Of a stretch of 64,000 nucleotides of DNA, positions 50,148 through 58,762 are shown one piece after another. The translations under genes were made by a program, and so were the position numbers. How positions within the stretch are numbered: the stretch's first letter is position 1; every line of letters starts with the position of its first letter. The notes beneath the pieces are model-generated. The model ran no database searches. It had not been told where the DNA came from and was given only the letters and a program-made list of their open reading frames with translations. The stretch is from positions 2,801,545 through 2,865,544 of the forward strand of contig NZ_KQ031382.1 in assembly GCF_000384335.2 (NCBI RefSeq), given 5' to 3'. The stretch comes from Hyphomicrobium sp. 99. Its GTDB lineage: Bacteria; Pseudomonadota; Alphaproteobacteria; Rhizobiales; Hyphomicrobiaceae.

Positions 50148-51197
50148 ATGCGTGGTCCTCGATATTTCATTCTCCTGATGTTTCTCGCGCTCGGACCGTC
50201 AAAGGCGGGCGCAAAGGACGTAGCGGTTACATCAGAGCAAGTACGGCAACTCAACATCCGTCTTGAATCGGTGAAGCAGGTGACGACGGAGACCATTGCC
50301 ACGCTTCCCGGCACAGTTGTGCCGCCTCTAAATACCCGCGTAGTTGCGGCGGCACCATTCGCGGGGACTGTTGTTCAGGTGCATGTATTGCCCGGCCAAC
50401 GGATATCCAAGGGCGCCCCCTTGATCACGATTTCGAGCCGTGAACTGCTCGAAGCCCAAAGCCAGCTCGCTCAGTCCGAGGCTGAACTTCAAACCGCGGA
50501 GGCAGTTGCCCGCCGCCGACGCGAACTCGCAGATAAAAATTTTCAAAATCCGACGCTCGCGGATGAAGCCGAAGCGCAGGCTGCAAAAATCCGCGCTGTG
50601 CTCGATCAGCACAAGCGTGCAACCGCCTTGAATGGAATAGTCGCGCGTCAAGACGGACAATATTCAGTCCCGGCTCCGGCCGATGGCCGCATCGTCGAAG
50701 CCCGCGTCGTGCCGGGTGACAAAATTGATGCGATGGCCGCTGCGGTCACCATTGATACGAGCGACGAGTTATGGATTGAGGTCCAAGTCCCGGCGAACAT
50801 CGTCTCTCTCATAAAACTCGGTGACATTCTTCAAGTAGAGAATGGTTCTCAGGGCCGCGTGGTGTCGATTGGTGGCTCACTCGATCGTATGACGCGGTCG
50901 GCAGTGATGTTCGCAACAATTCCCACCGATTCCGGATTGCTTCCAGGCCAGATGATCAACGTCAATATTCTCCACTCAATGGAGACCGGCGGACTGCTGG
51001 TACCGTCCTCGGCAATTGTCACCGTTGAAAATAAATCTGCGGTGTTCGTGCGGAGCGATTCGGGTTTCGATCTCGTACCCGTCGCGTTGCGCGGAAGATC
51101 TCCAAATCTTGCTACAATCCACGGCCCCATCGGCAGCAAAGCGCAGGTCGCGGCAAGCGGGATTCCGCAGCTCGAACGTCTCCTGCAGGGAGAATAG
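50148..51197 (+). CDS. RND efflux periplasmic adaptor (CzcB/CusB-like)
   Basis: A 349-residue membrane-fusion protein with a signal peptide ('FILLMFLALGPSKAGA'), a lipoyl/barrel-sandwich half ('APFAGTVVQVHVLPGQRISKG'), a short alpha-helical hairpin (about residues 100-165, 'LEAQSQLAQSEAELQTAEAV') and the second lipoyl half ('VPAPADGRIVEARVVPGDKI'), followed by beta-barrel domains. It links the inner-membrane pump to an outer-membrane channel; no such channel gene is nearby. It is three bases upstream of the pump gene and downstream of the operator at 50063-50106. Confidence 0.9.
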   Translation: MRGPRYFILLMFLALGPSKAGAKDVAVTSEQVRQLNIRLESVKQVTTETIATLPGTVVPPLNTRVVAAAPFAGTVVQVHVLPGQRISKGAPLITISSRELLEAQSQLAQSEAELQTAEAVARRRRELADKNFQNPTLADEAEAQAAKIRAVLDQHKRATALNGIVARQDGQYSVPAPADGRIVEARVVPGDKIDAMAAAVTIDTSDELWIEVQVPANIVSLIKLGDILQVENGSQGRVVSIGGSLDRMTRSAVMFATIPTDSGLLPGQMINVNILHSMETGGLLVPSSAIVTVENKSAVFVRSDSGFDLVPVALRGRSPNLATIHGPIGSKAQVAASGIPQLERLLQGE

Positions 51198-51200
51198 AGA

Positions 51201-54200
51201 ATGTTGCGACGCTTAGTCGAATTCTCGCTCACCCAACGCGTTTTTGTTCTGCTTTCATTTATCCTGGTTATCGGCGGCGGCGTCTATGCCTATCGCACAA
51301 TCCCCATCGATGCCTTTCCGAATATCTCGCCCGTGCAGGTCAAAATGATCCTCAAGGCGCCAGGCATGACGCCGGAAGAGGTCGAGACGCGCGTTATCAC
51401 ACCTATCGAGATGGAATTGCTCGGCATCCCTGGGCAAACCATCCTGCGGTCGGCGGCAAAGTATGCGATCGCTGACATCACTCTCGATTTCGAAGACGGT
51501 ACCGACATTTATTGGGCGCGCCAACAGGTCGCTGAACGTCTCGCCGGCGTTCGCGGCGATCTGCCTGCGAACGTTGTTGGAGGTCTTGCACCAGTTTCAA
51601 CACCGCTTTCCGACGTGTTCATGTTCACGATCGAAGGTGGTGATCTGACGCTCGAACAGCGCAGGAGCCTCCTTGATTGGACCATTCGGCCCGCCCTTCG
51701 TACCATACCGGGAGTGGCCGACGTGAACGCTCTCGGCGGTATGGTGCGAACGTTCGAGGTAACGCCCAATAACGCCGCACTCGCAGCCGCCGGGCTAAAT
51801 GTCTCTGATCTCTCGGCGGTGATCGAGGCCAACAACCGGAACGATGGCGCGGGCAGATTAAGTGAGGGCGAAAAGACCCTCGTCGTTCGTGCCCAGGGTG
51901 CCGTTAGCGCGCCCAAGGATCTCGAGCAAATCGTTCTCAAATTGCATGGCGACCGGGTGCTACGGCTTGGCGACGTCGCGCAGGTTTCGATTGGCAGCCT
52001 CACGCGATACGGCGCCGTCACTGAGGATGGCCATGGAGAAGCCGTCGAAGGTCTAGTCTTGTCTTTGCGGGGTGCTGACGCCAGCGCGATCGTCAAATCC
52101 GTGCGTCAAAGATTGGAGGATCTAAAAGGCAGTCTGCCAGCGGGCGTAGAGATTAAAGTTTTCTATGACCGGTCTGATCTCATTGCGAGCGCGGTAGGCG
52201 GGGTACGAAAAGCATTAATCGAGGCAACGGTTCTCGTCGTCCTCCTGCTCCTCGCGTTCCTCGGAAATTTGCGTGCGGCCCTTGTCGTTGCAGTTGCTCT
52301 GCCGCTTGCTGCGCTGATGACGTTTGTCATGATGACGGTCTTTGGCATGTCTGCGAATTTGATGAGCCTAGGCGGACTTGCGATTGCCATAGGTCTCATC
52401 GTCGATGCGGCAGTTGTCATCGTCGAGAATACGGTTGACCGTCTGCAGCACGCTCCGGGGGCGTCAAACCTCCCAAAACTGCATGTCGTGTATCGAGCGG
52501 CCAGCGAAGTTTCCGCGCCCGTCGCCTCCGGCATTTTGATCATTTGCCTTGTATTCCTGCCGCTCCTGTCACTGCAGGGCCTGGAAGGAAAACTCTTCGG
52601 CCCGGTTGCCTTGACAATCGTCTTTGCGCTGAGTGGATCGCTCATTCTTTCGCTTACCTTGATACCGGTTCTCTCATCGCTTTTGCTCAAGTCCGGCGCG
52701 CATCAAGACCCCTTGCTAATGAGGCTTCTCAATCGTGCTTACCGCCCCTTGTTACGGGCGTGCCTGGCGCATCCGCTACCTGTTTATCTTGTCGCTGCAG
52801 CCGGTATAGCGCTCGCATTCGCTGCCTACGGCGCGATTGGCAAGTCGTTCATGCCGACTATGGATGAGGGCTCGGTCATCATGCAGATCACCAAGCATCC
52901 CTCAATCAATCTCAATGCGAGTCTTGAGGGCGACCTCCAGATCCAACGTACCCTCAAAGAGAGAGTACCCGAGATCGATCGCATCGTAGCGCGCGTAGGG
53001 TCGGACGAGCTCGGTCTTGACCCCATGGGTCTCAATGAAACCGACACGTTCATGGTTTTGAGGCCAAAAAGTGAATGGCGGGTACCCGACAAAGCTTGGC
53101 TTTTGGAACAACTGCGCGCGGCAATGGCCGACCTTCCGGGCTACGAGTTTGCATTCACCCAGCCCATCGAAATGCGCACAAATGAGATGCTTACCGGCGC
53201 GCGTGGCGACCTTGCCATCAAGATATTCGGTCCGGATTTGAAGACGCTTTCGGCTCTCGCGAGTCAAATCCAGGAAACGCTCAGCAAAGTTCCGGGCGCG
53301 GCTGAGGTATCGACAGTGGCGAACGATACGGTTGATTATTTCCAGATCAACATCGATCGCCTCAAAGCGGGTCGAACTGGACTTTCTGCTACGAAGCTTC
53401 AAGACGAACTGCGGTCGACACTCGAAGGAACGTCAGCTGGACTTGTCATCGAACCTGGTCGGCGTACCGACATCACGATCCGCGGCACCCAAAACGTTCG
53501 AGAGTCCCCCGAACTCTTCTCCTCGGCGCAGCTCGCGGCGGGCGATGGCGGCTTGGTTCGCATCGGCGACATCGCATCTCTCGAGCGCGTTGCTGGCCCA
53601 GTCAAAATAGATCGCGAGAATGCTTCGCGCTTCGCTGTCGTCCAAGCCTATGTGACGGGGCGCGACCTGGTCGGCTTCGTTGAGGAAGCCCAGCGGGCAG
53701 TAGCGGCCAACGTCCAATTGGCGCCAGACTACAGTCTCGTCTGGGGCGGTCAGTTCGAGAATCAGCGACGAGCCGCGACGCGTCTCACGATCGTAGTGCC
53801 CGTTGCAATCGGCTTGATATTCGCGGTTCTGTTCGCGACTCTCCGCTCGATCCGTCAGTCGCTTCTCATTCTTGCAAACGTACCATTTGCGCTCGTCGGT
53901 GGCTTCCTCTCACTGTGGCTGTCGGGTGCTTATCTTTCTGTTCCAGCATCGGTTGGTTTTATCGCCCTTCTTGGCATCGCTGTACTGAACGGGTTGGTTC
54001 TCGTCAGCCATTTCAATGAACTGCTGGCAGGAGGAATGAGCCTAGGCGAAGCTGTCTTCGACGGCGCGCAAAGACGGCTGCGCCCAGTTTTGATGACTGC
54101 CAGTATCGCCGCGTTCGGGCTGGTGCCGTTGCTGTTTGCAAGCGGCCCAGGTTCAGAAATCCAAAAGCCCCTCGCCATCGTCGTCATTGGCGGTCTCGCG

Positions 54201-54368
54201 ACGTCGACAGCACTCACCCTCATTCTGCTGCCGATCCTGTTTCGTCGCTTTGGCGACGTTGCCGATCGATTGCCTCAGTCACCATCCGGATCTCTCCAAT
54301 GGAAAAACCCCTTTGCCGCCTCACTCTCGTCTGCCCGCCCGCCGGCGCCGACCGTATCATCGAAATGA
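51201..54368 (+). CDS. heavy-metal efflux RND pump (CusA/CzcA superfamily)
   Basis: A 1055-residue inner-membrane RND pump with twelve helices and two large periplasmic loops. The N-terminus 'LVEFSLTQRVFVLLSFILVI' and 'PIDAFPNISPVQVKMILKAPGMTPEEVE' are typical of heavy-metal RND proteins. In helix 4 the sequence is 'GGLAIAIGLIVDAAVVIVEN': the second Asp and the Glu of the CzcA proton relay are present, but the first Asp of the Zn/Co/Cd type (DFG) is replaced, as in CusA-like and other HME groups. Export of a metal cation is therefore likely, with the metal undecided. The last 70 bases overlap the DUF3240 gene. Confidence 0.94.
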   Translation: MLRRLVEFSLTQRVFVLLSFILVIGGGVYAYRTIPIDAFPNISPVQVKMILKAPGMTPEEVETRVITPIEMELLGIPGQTILRSAAKYAIADITLDFEDGTDIYWARQQVAERLAGVRGDLPANVVGGLAPVSTPLSDVFMFTIEGGDLTLEQRRSLLDWTIRPALRTIPGVADVNALGGMVRTFEVTPNNAALAAAGLNVSDLSAVIEANNRNDGAGRLSEGEKTLVVRAQGAVSAPKDLEQIVLKLHGDRVLRLGDVAQVSIGSLTRYGAVTEDGHGEAVEGLVLSLRGADASAIVKSVRQRLEDLKGSLPAGVEIKVFYDRSDLIASAVGGVRKALIEATVLVVLLLLAFLGNLRAALVVAVALPLAALMTFVMMTVFGMSANLMSLGGLAIAIGLIVDAAVVIVENTVDRLQHAPGASNLPKLHVVYRAASEVSAPVASGILIICLVFLPLLSLQGLEGKLFGPVALTIVFALSGSLILSLTLIPVLSSLLLKSGAHQDPLLMRLLNRAYRPLLRACLAHPLPVYLVAAAGIALAFAAYGAIGKSFMPTMDEGSVIMQITKHPSINLNASLEGDLQIQRTLKERVPEIDRIVARVGSDELGLDPMGLNETDTFMVLRPKSEWRVPDKAWLLEQLRAAMADLPGYEFAFTQPIEMRTNEMLTGARGDLAIKIFGPDLKTLSALASQIQETLSKVPGAAEVSTVANDTVDYFQINIDRLKAGRTGLSATKLQDELRSTLEGTSAGLVIEPGRRTDITIRGTQNVRESPELFSSAQLAAGDGGLVRIGDIASLERVAGPVKIDRENASRFAVVQAYVTGRDLVGFVEEAQRAVAANVQLAPDYSLVWGGQFENQRRAATRLTIVVPVAIGLIFAVLFATLRSIRQSLLILANVPFALVGGFLSLWLSGAYLSVPASVGFIALLGIAVLNGLVLVSHFNELLAGGMSLGEAVFDGAQRRLRPVLMTASIAAFGLVPLLFASGPGSEIQKPLAIVVIGGLATSTALTLILLPILFRRFGDVADRLPQSPSGSLQWKNPFAASLSSARPPAPTVSSK

Positions 54369-54676
54369 TGCTCGCACTCGAACCGCCGGTTCCCGGCTTT
54401 ACGACCTGGGAGGCCGAGGGTCACGGATTTGGGTTCGCCAACGCAACGACGAGCGAACGCGTACGCGGACGCGTGAAGAGAACCCTCATAACAGCCGTTC
54501 TCACGCGCGCTGAAGTCGATTTCATTTTGGGCGAGATCGTGGAACAGGCCCCAATCGCACACCTGACGTATTGGGTCGAAGCCGTCGAACGTTTTGGTCG
54601 ACTGCAGGAAGCCCGAGCTCTCCCGCCTAGCCACCCGTCTCCGTTGACCGCACCACTCAGAGAGGCGAAGCAATGA
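54299..54676 (+). CDS. DUF3240 family protein
   Basis: A 125-residue cytosolic protein of the DUF3240 type, with a PII-like ferredoxin fold: 'CRLTLVCPPAGADRIIEMML', 'FTTWEAEGHGFGF' and 'RTLITAVLTRAEVDFILGEIV' are the strands and helices. These proteins regularly follow heavy-metal RND pump genes and may sense metal or nucleotide to regulate the pump. The gene overlaps the pump gene by 70 bases in a different frame and couples to the next gene through an ATGA overlap. Confidence 0.85.
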   Translation: MEKPLCRLTLVCPPAGADRIIEMMLALEPPVPGFTTWEAEGHGFGFANATTSERVRGRVKRTLITAVLTRAEVDFILGEIVEQAPIAHLTYWVEAVERFGRLQEARALPPSHPSPLTAPLREAKQ

Positions 54677-54900
54677 ATTCGACTTTTCCGGGGGATGCCA
54701 TTTGGACGTTTCTCGTGCCGCTTTTTTTCGTGGCCGGCGCATGGGCAATTGTGATGTGGGCGCTCCAGTTCCCCACCGACCATGGGGCACTCCTCCACCG
54801 CCTGATGTCGGCCCAAAAGGACGGCCGGGCTAACCGAAGCGACGGGACTCAAGAACCGCGGGCTCGTTCAGTGATCCGCGATCCCAATATCCATTCCTGA
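54673..54900 (+). CDS. small single-helix membrane protein of the efflux operon
   Basis: A 75-residue protein with one transmembrane helix ('IWTFLVPLFFVAGAWAIVMW') and a polar cytosolic or periplasmic tail. Its ATG overlaps the DUF3240 stop (ATGA), so it is part of the efflux operon. I do not recognise the family. Small single-helix proteins often tune RND pumps, as AcrZ does for AcrB; that is an analogy only. Confidence 0.72.
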   Translation: MNSTFPGDAIWTFLVPLFFVAGAWAIVMWALQFPTDHGALLHRLMSAQKDGRANRSDGTQEPRARSVIRDPNIHS

Positions 54901-54918
54901 AATTTGAGGGGCACGACG

Positions 54919-55179
54919 ATGCAGGGCATCATTCGAATGATCTTTATCGCGATCACCGCTATCGGGGCGAGCAATATGGCCTTTGCTTTGAAATACAGCG
55001 CGCCACCGATCATGGGAACTGAGGCTGATGGCACGCACAACGAAACACCGTTACAGCTCGCCGATAAGCGAGACTACCGACACTGTCACTACGTTTTTAC
55101 ACGCTCCTATTGTCACCGCCGGGATTCGCTTCCGGTCAATTGGCCGCCATTTTCCGATAGGGACAAGAACAAGGGCTAG
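54919..55179 (+). CDS. small exported His/Cys-containing protein of the efflux operon
   Basis: An 86-residue protein. The ATG at 54919 follows AGGGG and gives a signal peptide ('IIRMIFIAITAIGASNMAFA'). The mature part of about 60 residues has a cluster of possible metal ligands, 'RDYRHCHYVFTRSYCHRRD', with two Cys and three His, and little else. It begins 18 bases after the previous gene in the RND operon. A periplasmic metal-binding role similar to CusF is conceivable, although it is not a CusF homologue. Unrecognised family. Confidence 0.65.
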   Translation: MQGIIRMIFIAITAIGASNMAFALKYSAPPIMGTEADGTHNETPLQLADKRDYRHCHYVFTRSYCHRRDSLPVNWPPFSDRDKNKG

Positions 55180-55220
55180 ATTCAAGCCAACCTTTTTCTG
55201 AAACCCGAGAATTTGGTGCA

Positions 55221-55460
55221 GTGACTGAAAAATTCCCAATGAGGAACTGGCCATACCATGTGGCCGTTCCGGCCAGACTGTATCAGGGCACAGATTTCCT
55301 GGCGTTGATGAAGTTCTGCGAGGGTCTCAATATTTGCGACATCTGCTACACCGTAAAGCGTGATGGAATTGAATACGCCGTCTACATATTTGCCGACCGC
55401 TCTGAGGCGGAGAAATTTCGCCAGCAATTCAACGGCGAAATTATCCAGTCACAGGAATGA
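55221..55460 (+). CDS. small unrecognised protein
   Basis: A 79-residue frame from a GTG at 55221, or 73 residues from the ATG at 55239. The text 'NWPYHVAVPARLYQGTDFLAL', 'FCEGLNICDICYTV' and 'EYAVYIFADRSEAEKFRQQF' looks like a compact alpha/beta protein with three Cys, not like noise. No clear ribosome-binding site or family is seen. It follows the efflux operon in the same direction and precedes another small frame by 12 bases. Confidence 0.5.
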   Translation: MTEKFPMRNWPYHVAVPARLYQGTDFLALMKFCEGLNICDICYTVKRDGIEYAVYIFADRSEAEKFRQQFNGEIIQSQE

Positions 55461-55472
55461 CAGAGAGGACTG

Positions 55473-55664
55473 ATGCGGAGTGAGCTGGCTCCTACACTCC
55501 ATGCGGTGTCCAGCTCGGCAATTGGGCCTTTGCTTCACCTCAAGAAGTCCTGGCCGGACTCAGTCACCGTGGAGTCCGCTCTCGTTGATAGCCTGAAGGC
55601 CGAGCAAAATTGGAAGCACCGCTTATACCCCTTAGTGGAAAAAGCCCTGAGGTCTTGCCAATGA
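55473..55664 (+). CDS. small unrecognised protein
   Basis: A 63-residue frame whose ATG follows AGAGAGGA by four to five bases, 12 bases after the preceding small gene. It is mostly helical in appearance, with one C-terminal Cys and no signal or membrane segment. No family is recognised, and it may be a non-conserved frame. Confidence 0.4.
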   Translation: MRSELAPTLHAVSSSAIGPLLHLKKSWPDSVTVESALVDSLKAEQNWKHRLYPLVEKALRSCQ

Positions 55665-56035
55665 ACTGCAGACCTATACTGAGGACAATTAAATCACCTG
55701 CTCCGGCACTGAGCCAACGTCCGCTAACTCGGCAGCGGAGACATAGCTGCAAGTGGCCAAGAGCAGAAGTCGGCCGAACCACAATTTGAGAAACGGCAGC
55801 CGTCGCCGATGACGTCGGCTATTTGAAGGAGACCGGCCAAGCTAGCGGGGCTGCCAACGCGTGATCATGACCCATCACTACCGGTGCGCGCCGGTCGGCA
55901 TTGGAACGCTGCCGACAGTCATCCAGCGAGGTGTTGGCTAAAGGAGCATGCTCCCAGATGTTATTGGCCTCGAGGCTTTCTGGTTGATGATGCGGGTTCG
56001 TTTCGCGTCACCCCGCGGGCTTCGTGTGCCGGCAC
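55665..56035. other. intergenic region between convergent units
   Basis: About 370 bases with no gene. Around 55720 the sequence caacgtccgct...agcgg resembles the dispersed repeat family. No terminator with a T-run is seen. Confidence 0.4.
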
Positions 56036-57274
56036 TTAGTGTGTTGGCTTCTGCTTGCGCTTATCACTACGTCGCCGCTCGAACCAGATGAGCCCAAAGA
56101 CCGACAGCGTCGTGAAGGCCGCGCCCGCAAGGAACGTGCCGCGTGGACCGCTCAGATCCCACAATTCGCCGGCAATGATGCTGGCCGCCAGGAGCGCGAT
56201 CCCTGAGACAAGGTTGAACATGCCGTAAGCCGTACCGCGCAACTCAGCCGGTGCGGTATCGGCGACGAGCGCGGCCAGCAGGCCTTGCGTGAGTCCCATA
56301 TGCAGCCCCCAAAGTGCGACGCCTATCGCTGCTCCGACGATGCCCGCTGACAGCGCCAGCAGAAGATCGGCGGCAATCAAGACGGCCAAGCCAACGATAA
56401 GGATTGCGCTTCTGTTTAGCCGATCGGACATGACGCCGGCAGGAAGTGCGGCAAGCGCATAGACGATGTTCATGAGCACCAGGACCGCCGGCACCAGCGC
56501 GATCGGCAGGCCAACGGACTGGGCACGTAAGACGAGGAAGGCCTCACTGAAACGGGCCAGCGTGAAAAAGGCCGCGATCACAACGACTGACCAATAATCG
56601 CTGCCAAGACGGCGAAGCTCGGCTTTGCTGAGCGGTGATCGGACGATCCGGGAGCTAGCCGGCTTTGTCGGTTCATGAACCGCGAAAAGGATCAAGGCAA
56701 ACGAAAGGAACGCCGGAAGTATAGCGAACCAGAAGACCAGCTTGAAATTGTTGGCTGTCGCCATCATCAGGAGGATAGCCAGAAGCGGACCGATGAAAGC
56801 GCCAATCGTATCGAGCGACTGACGCAGACCGAAACTTGCACCCCGCGCTTCAGCTGGTGCGAGGTCGGCGACGAGCGCATCACGGGGCGCGCCGCGTATG
56901 CCCTTGCCCACGCGGTCGATGAAGCGCGCAGCGATTAGCCAGGACAACGTCGGCGCCAGCGGGAAGATCGGCTTGGTGATGGCAGCCAGTCCATAGCCGA
57001 GAGCCGCCAGCCCTTTGCGCCGACCGAGCCAGTCGGACAAGGCACCTGAGAAGATTTTTGTGATGGCGGCCGTGGCCTCGGCTATGCCCTCGATGATGCC
57101 GACGGCGAGCGCCGATGTACCAAGCACCGTGACCATGTAGATCGGCAACAGCGCATGGATCATCTCCGACGAGATATCCATGAGCATCGACACGAAGCCG
57201 AGGACCCAAACGCCGACAGGGACCATCCTGAGCCCTTCACGCAGTGACGCTGTCGTGGTCGACTTCTCATCCAT
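56036..57274 (-). CDS. major facilitator superfamily transporter
   Basis: A 412-residue MFS protein with twelve predicted helices. The loop 2-3 motif is 'GALSDWLGRRKGLAALGYG' and its second-half equivalent 'GVMSDRLNRSAILIVG'; 'PRDALVADLAPAEARGASFGLRQSLDTIGAF' marks helix 5. It resembles multidrug or metabolite exporters, and the substrate is unknown. Its ATG follows the final codon of a dead metal P-type ATPase directly, indicating that it was once the downstream gene of a metal-resistance operon and may now depend on a remaining promoter or read-through. Confidence 0.9.
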   Translation of the reverse strand: MDEKSTTTASLREGLRMVPVGVWVLGFVSMLMDISSEMIHALLPIYMVTVLGTSALAVGIIEGIAEATAAITKIFSGALSDWLGRRKGLAALGYGLAAITKPIFPLAPTLSWLIAARFIDRVGKGIRGAPRDALVADLAPAEARGASFGLRQSLDTIGAFIGPLLAILLMMATANNFKLVFWFAILPAFLSFALILFAVHEPTKPASSRIVRSPLSKAELRRLGSDYWSVVVIAAFFTLARFSEAFLVLRAQSVGLPIALVPAVLVLMNIVYALAALPAGVMSDRLNRSAILIVGLAVLIAADLLLALSAGIVGAAIGVALWGLHMGLTQGLLAALVADTAPAELRGTAYGMFNLVSGIALLAASIIAGELWDLSGPRGTFLAGAAFTTLSVFGLIWFERRRSDKRKQKPTH

Positions 57275-57481
57275 TTACGCGTCGATCCTTTTTTCGGTGC
57301 TGAGCAGCCGCAACGCGTTTAGCGTCACGAGGACCGTAGCGCCAGTATCGGCCAGGATGGCAGGTCAGAGACCAGTCACACCGAGCAACGTTGTGACGAG
57401 GAAGACGAGCTTCAGCCCGAGGGCAATAGCGATGTTCTGGCGGATATTGGTCATCGTCCGTCGTGCGAGATCGACCATGGC
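57275..57481 (-). pseudogene. C-terminal remnant of a Zn/Cd/Pb P1B-type ATPase (ZntA/CadA-like)
   Basis: The minus strand reads 'VDLARRTMTNIRQNIAIALG' and 'LKLVFLVTTLLGVTGL', then an in-frame TGA (57367-57365) where the family has Trp, then 'PAILADTGATVLVTLNALRLL' and a proper stop at 57277-57275. This is the last membrane hairpin of ZntA/CadA-type ATPases. Upstream of 57481 the homology ends, so the ATP-binding and metal-site parts are deleted. The following MFS gene starts right after the stop. Confidence 0.85.
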
Positions 57482-57574
57482 CGTTACATCACCAACCCCC
57501 ACGCCTATTGGCCACCTCTCACAGCCAGACGTTTTCATGATTTTCCATTAGCCAACCGCTTACGGAGGGCCTCT

Positions 57575-58150
57575 TCATCGGGATCGCTTAATACCCGTAA
57601 TCATTGCGCGTACGAGATTTTCGCCATGTTCTACGCTGGCGAACACGACGCCGCCGACGTGGAGCGCTACCAAAACCAAAGCTATGTTGCTCGCGGTCGC
57701 ATGCAGATTATCAACCCACTCCACACCCCAGAAGGCATCGGTGGTCATCATGATTCCGGTGATGCATAGGACAAGCAGGATGGCAAGTAACGCGATGACC
57801 ATGGCACCGCCAGCTGGGTTATGGCCGAGATAACGCGGGGTTCGCATGCGCAACATCTCCGCCATATAGCGCACGATGACGCGCGGTCGGTAAACGAAGG
57901 CGGAAAAGAGGGCATAGCGAGAACCCACAAAGCCCCAGACGATGCGTGCAAGGACAAGTGCGAGAACGAGATAGCCAGCAGCTAAATGGGGTTGGTCCCA
58001 GATTCCGCCCGTATACCAGGCTGTCGCAAATGTGATGACGAGCAACCAGTGAAAGACCCGCACGAAGAGGTCCCAAACCTTGACCGACCTTAATCCAGCG
58101 GCTTCCCCAGACTCAATCTCGTCGGTGCTTTCTGTGGGGCTGCTCTTCAT
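57575..58150 (-). CDS. cytochrome b561-like diheme membrane protein
   Basis: A 191-residue protein of the cytochrome b/b6, Ni-Fe hydrogenase cytochrome b type, with four helices and haem-ligand histidines in 'VRVFHWLLVITFATAWYTG', 'QPHLAAGYLVLALVLARIVWG', 'DNLHATASN' and 'LVALHVGGVVFASVEHGENL'. It transfers electrons within the membrane, often to or from a periplasmic or surface partner. The ATG at 58150 shares its A with the stop of the PepSY gene (TGATG), so the two are coupled. Such pairs occur in many proteobacteria next to metal-efflux and stress genes. Confidence 0.9.
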   Translation of the reverse strand: MKSSPTESTDEIESGEAAGLRSVKVWDLFVRVFHWLLVITFATAWYTGGIWDQPHLAAGYLVLALVLARIVWGFVGSRYALFSAFVYRPRVIVRYMAEMLRMRTPRYLGHNPAGGAMVIALLAILLVLCITGIMMTTDAFWGVEWVDNLHATASNIALVLVALHVGGVVFASVEHGENLVRAMITGIKRSR

Positions 58151-58425
58151 CACTGCGAGTGAACGATCTTTGCGGTTGTTGGATCGAGAAAGAGCTCCAT
58201 TTTCTTCCCGCTCTTATCCGTCACATAAGCCTCGTAACAATTGCCCGCGCGAGTTGTTTTAATGCTCGTGACGGTGTAACCGGCCTCTGTGACCTTGGCC
58301 TTAGCAGCCGCCTCGGTCATCCACTTGTCTTTCGCAGCCATGGTGCAAGTTCCGGAATAGCCAGCAGCGAATGCTGGGCTAGCTGCGAGCAAGAAAAAAG
58401 CCGACAAGACAATCTTCATTTTCAT
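58150..58425 (-). CDS. exported PepSY-domain protein
   Basis: A 91-residue protein. The ATG at 58425 follows TTGGAG and gives a signal peptide ('MKMKIVLSAFFLLAASPAFA'). The mature part is one PepSY-type domain ('MTEAAAKAKVTEAGYTVTSI', 'CYEAYVTDKSGKKMELFLDP') with two Cys ('CTMAAK', 'NCYEAY') that may form a disulfide. PepSY proteins act as periplasmic modulators or inhibitors. It is upstream of and coupled to the cytochrome b gene. Confidence 0.88.
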   Translation of the reverse strand: MKMKIVLSAFFLLAASPAFAAGYSGTCTMAAKDKWMTEAAAKAKVTEAGYTVTSIKTTRAGNCYEAYVTDKSGKKMELFLDPTTAKIVHSQ

Positions 58426-58459
58426 AAATCCATCTCCAAGACGCTTCAATTCGGACCCG

Positions 58460-58645
58460 CGTACCCTCGATACTAGGCAGATGGCAGGGGCGTTCCAGTT
58501 ACTTCGGTCCAATGACCTCATATGGTCCGCCATGGTGCAGAATTATTTAATGGGTCAGCGACCGCCGATGTTCGATCTTATGGCCCGGAACGCCGATGCG
58601 ACACGCATGCCTTACCTGATGCACGCTGAATATCTTCAACGATCG
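58460..58645 (+). pseudogene. fragment of class I polyhydroxyalkanoate synthase (phaC)
   Basis: The plus frame around 58481 encodes 'MAGAFQLLRSNDLIWSAMVQ', 'NYLMGQRPPMFDL' and 'NADATRMPYLMHAEYLQ', which matches the segment of PhaC between its nucleophile and catalytic Asp ('..NDLIWSYVVNNYL.G..P..FDLL.WN.D.TRMP..MHS.YLR..'). Nothing of PhaC is recognisable before about 58460 or after about 58645, and the frame ends at 58726 with an unrelated tail. It is a deletion remnant between the PepSY gene and the P-type ATPase. Confidence 0.75.
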
Positions 58646-58762
58646 TCAGCAAAGGGAGACACGGCCCTCTGCGATGCACCCGGCACGTATGTGCTCGGCC
58701 CCGGCGACGGCGAAGACTCGAAATAGGTAGCGACTGCCTATAGCTGATATGATGGAGTCGAT

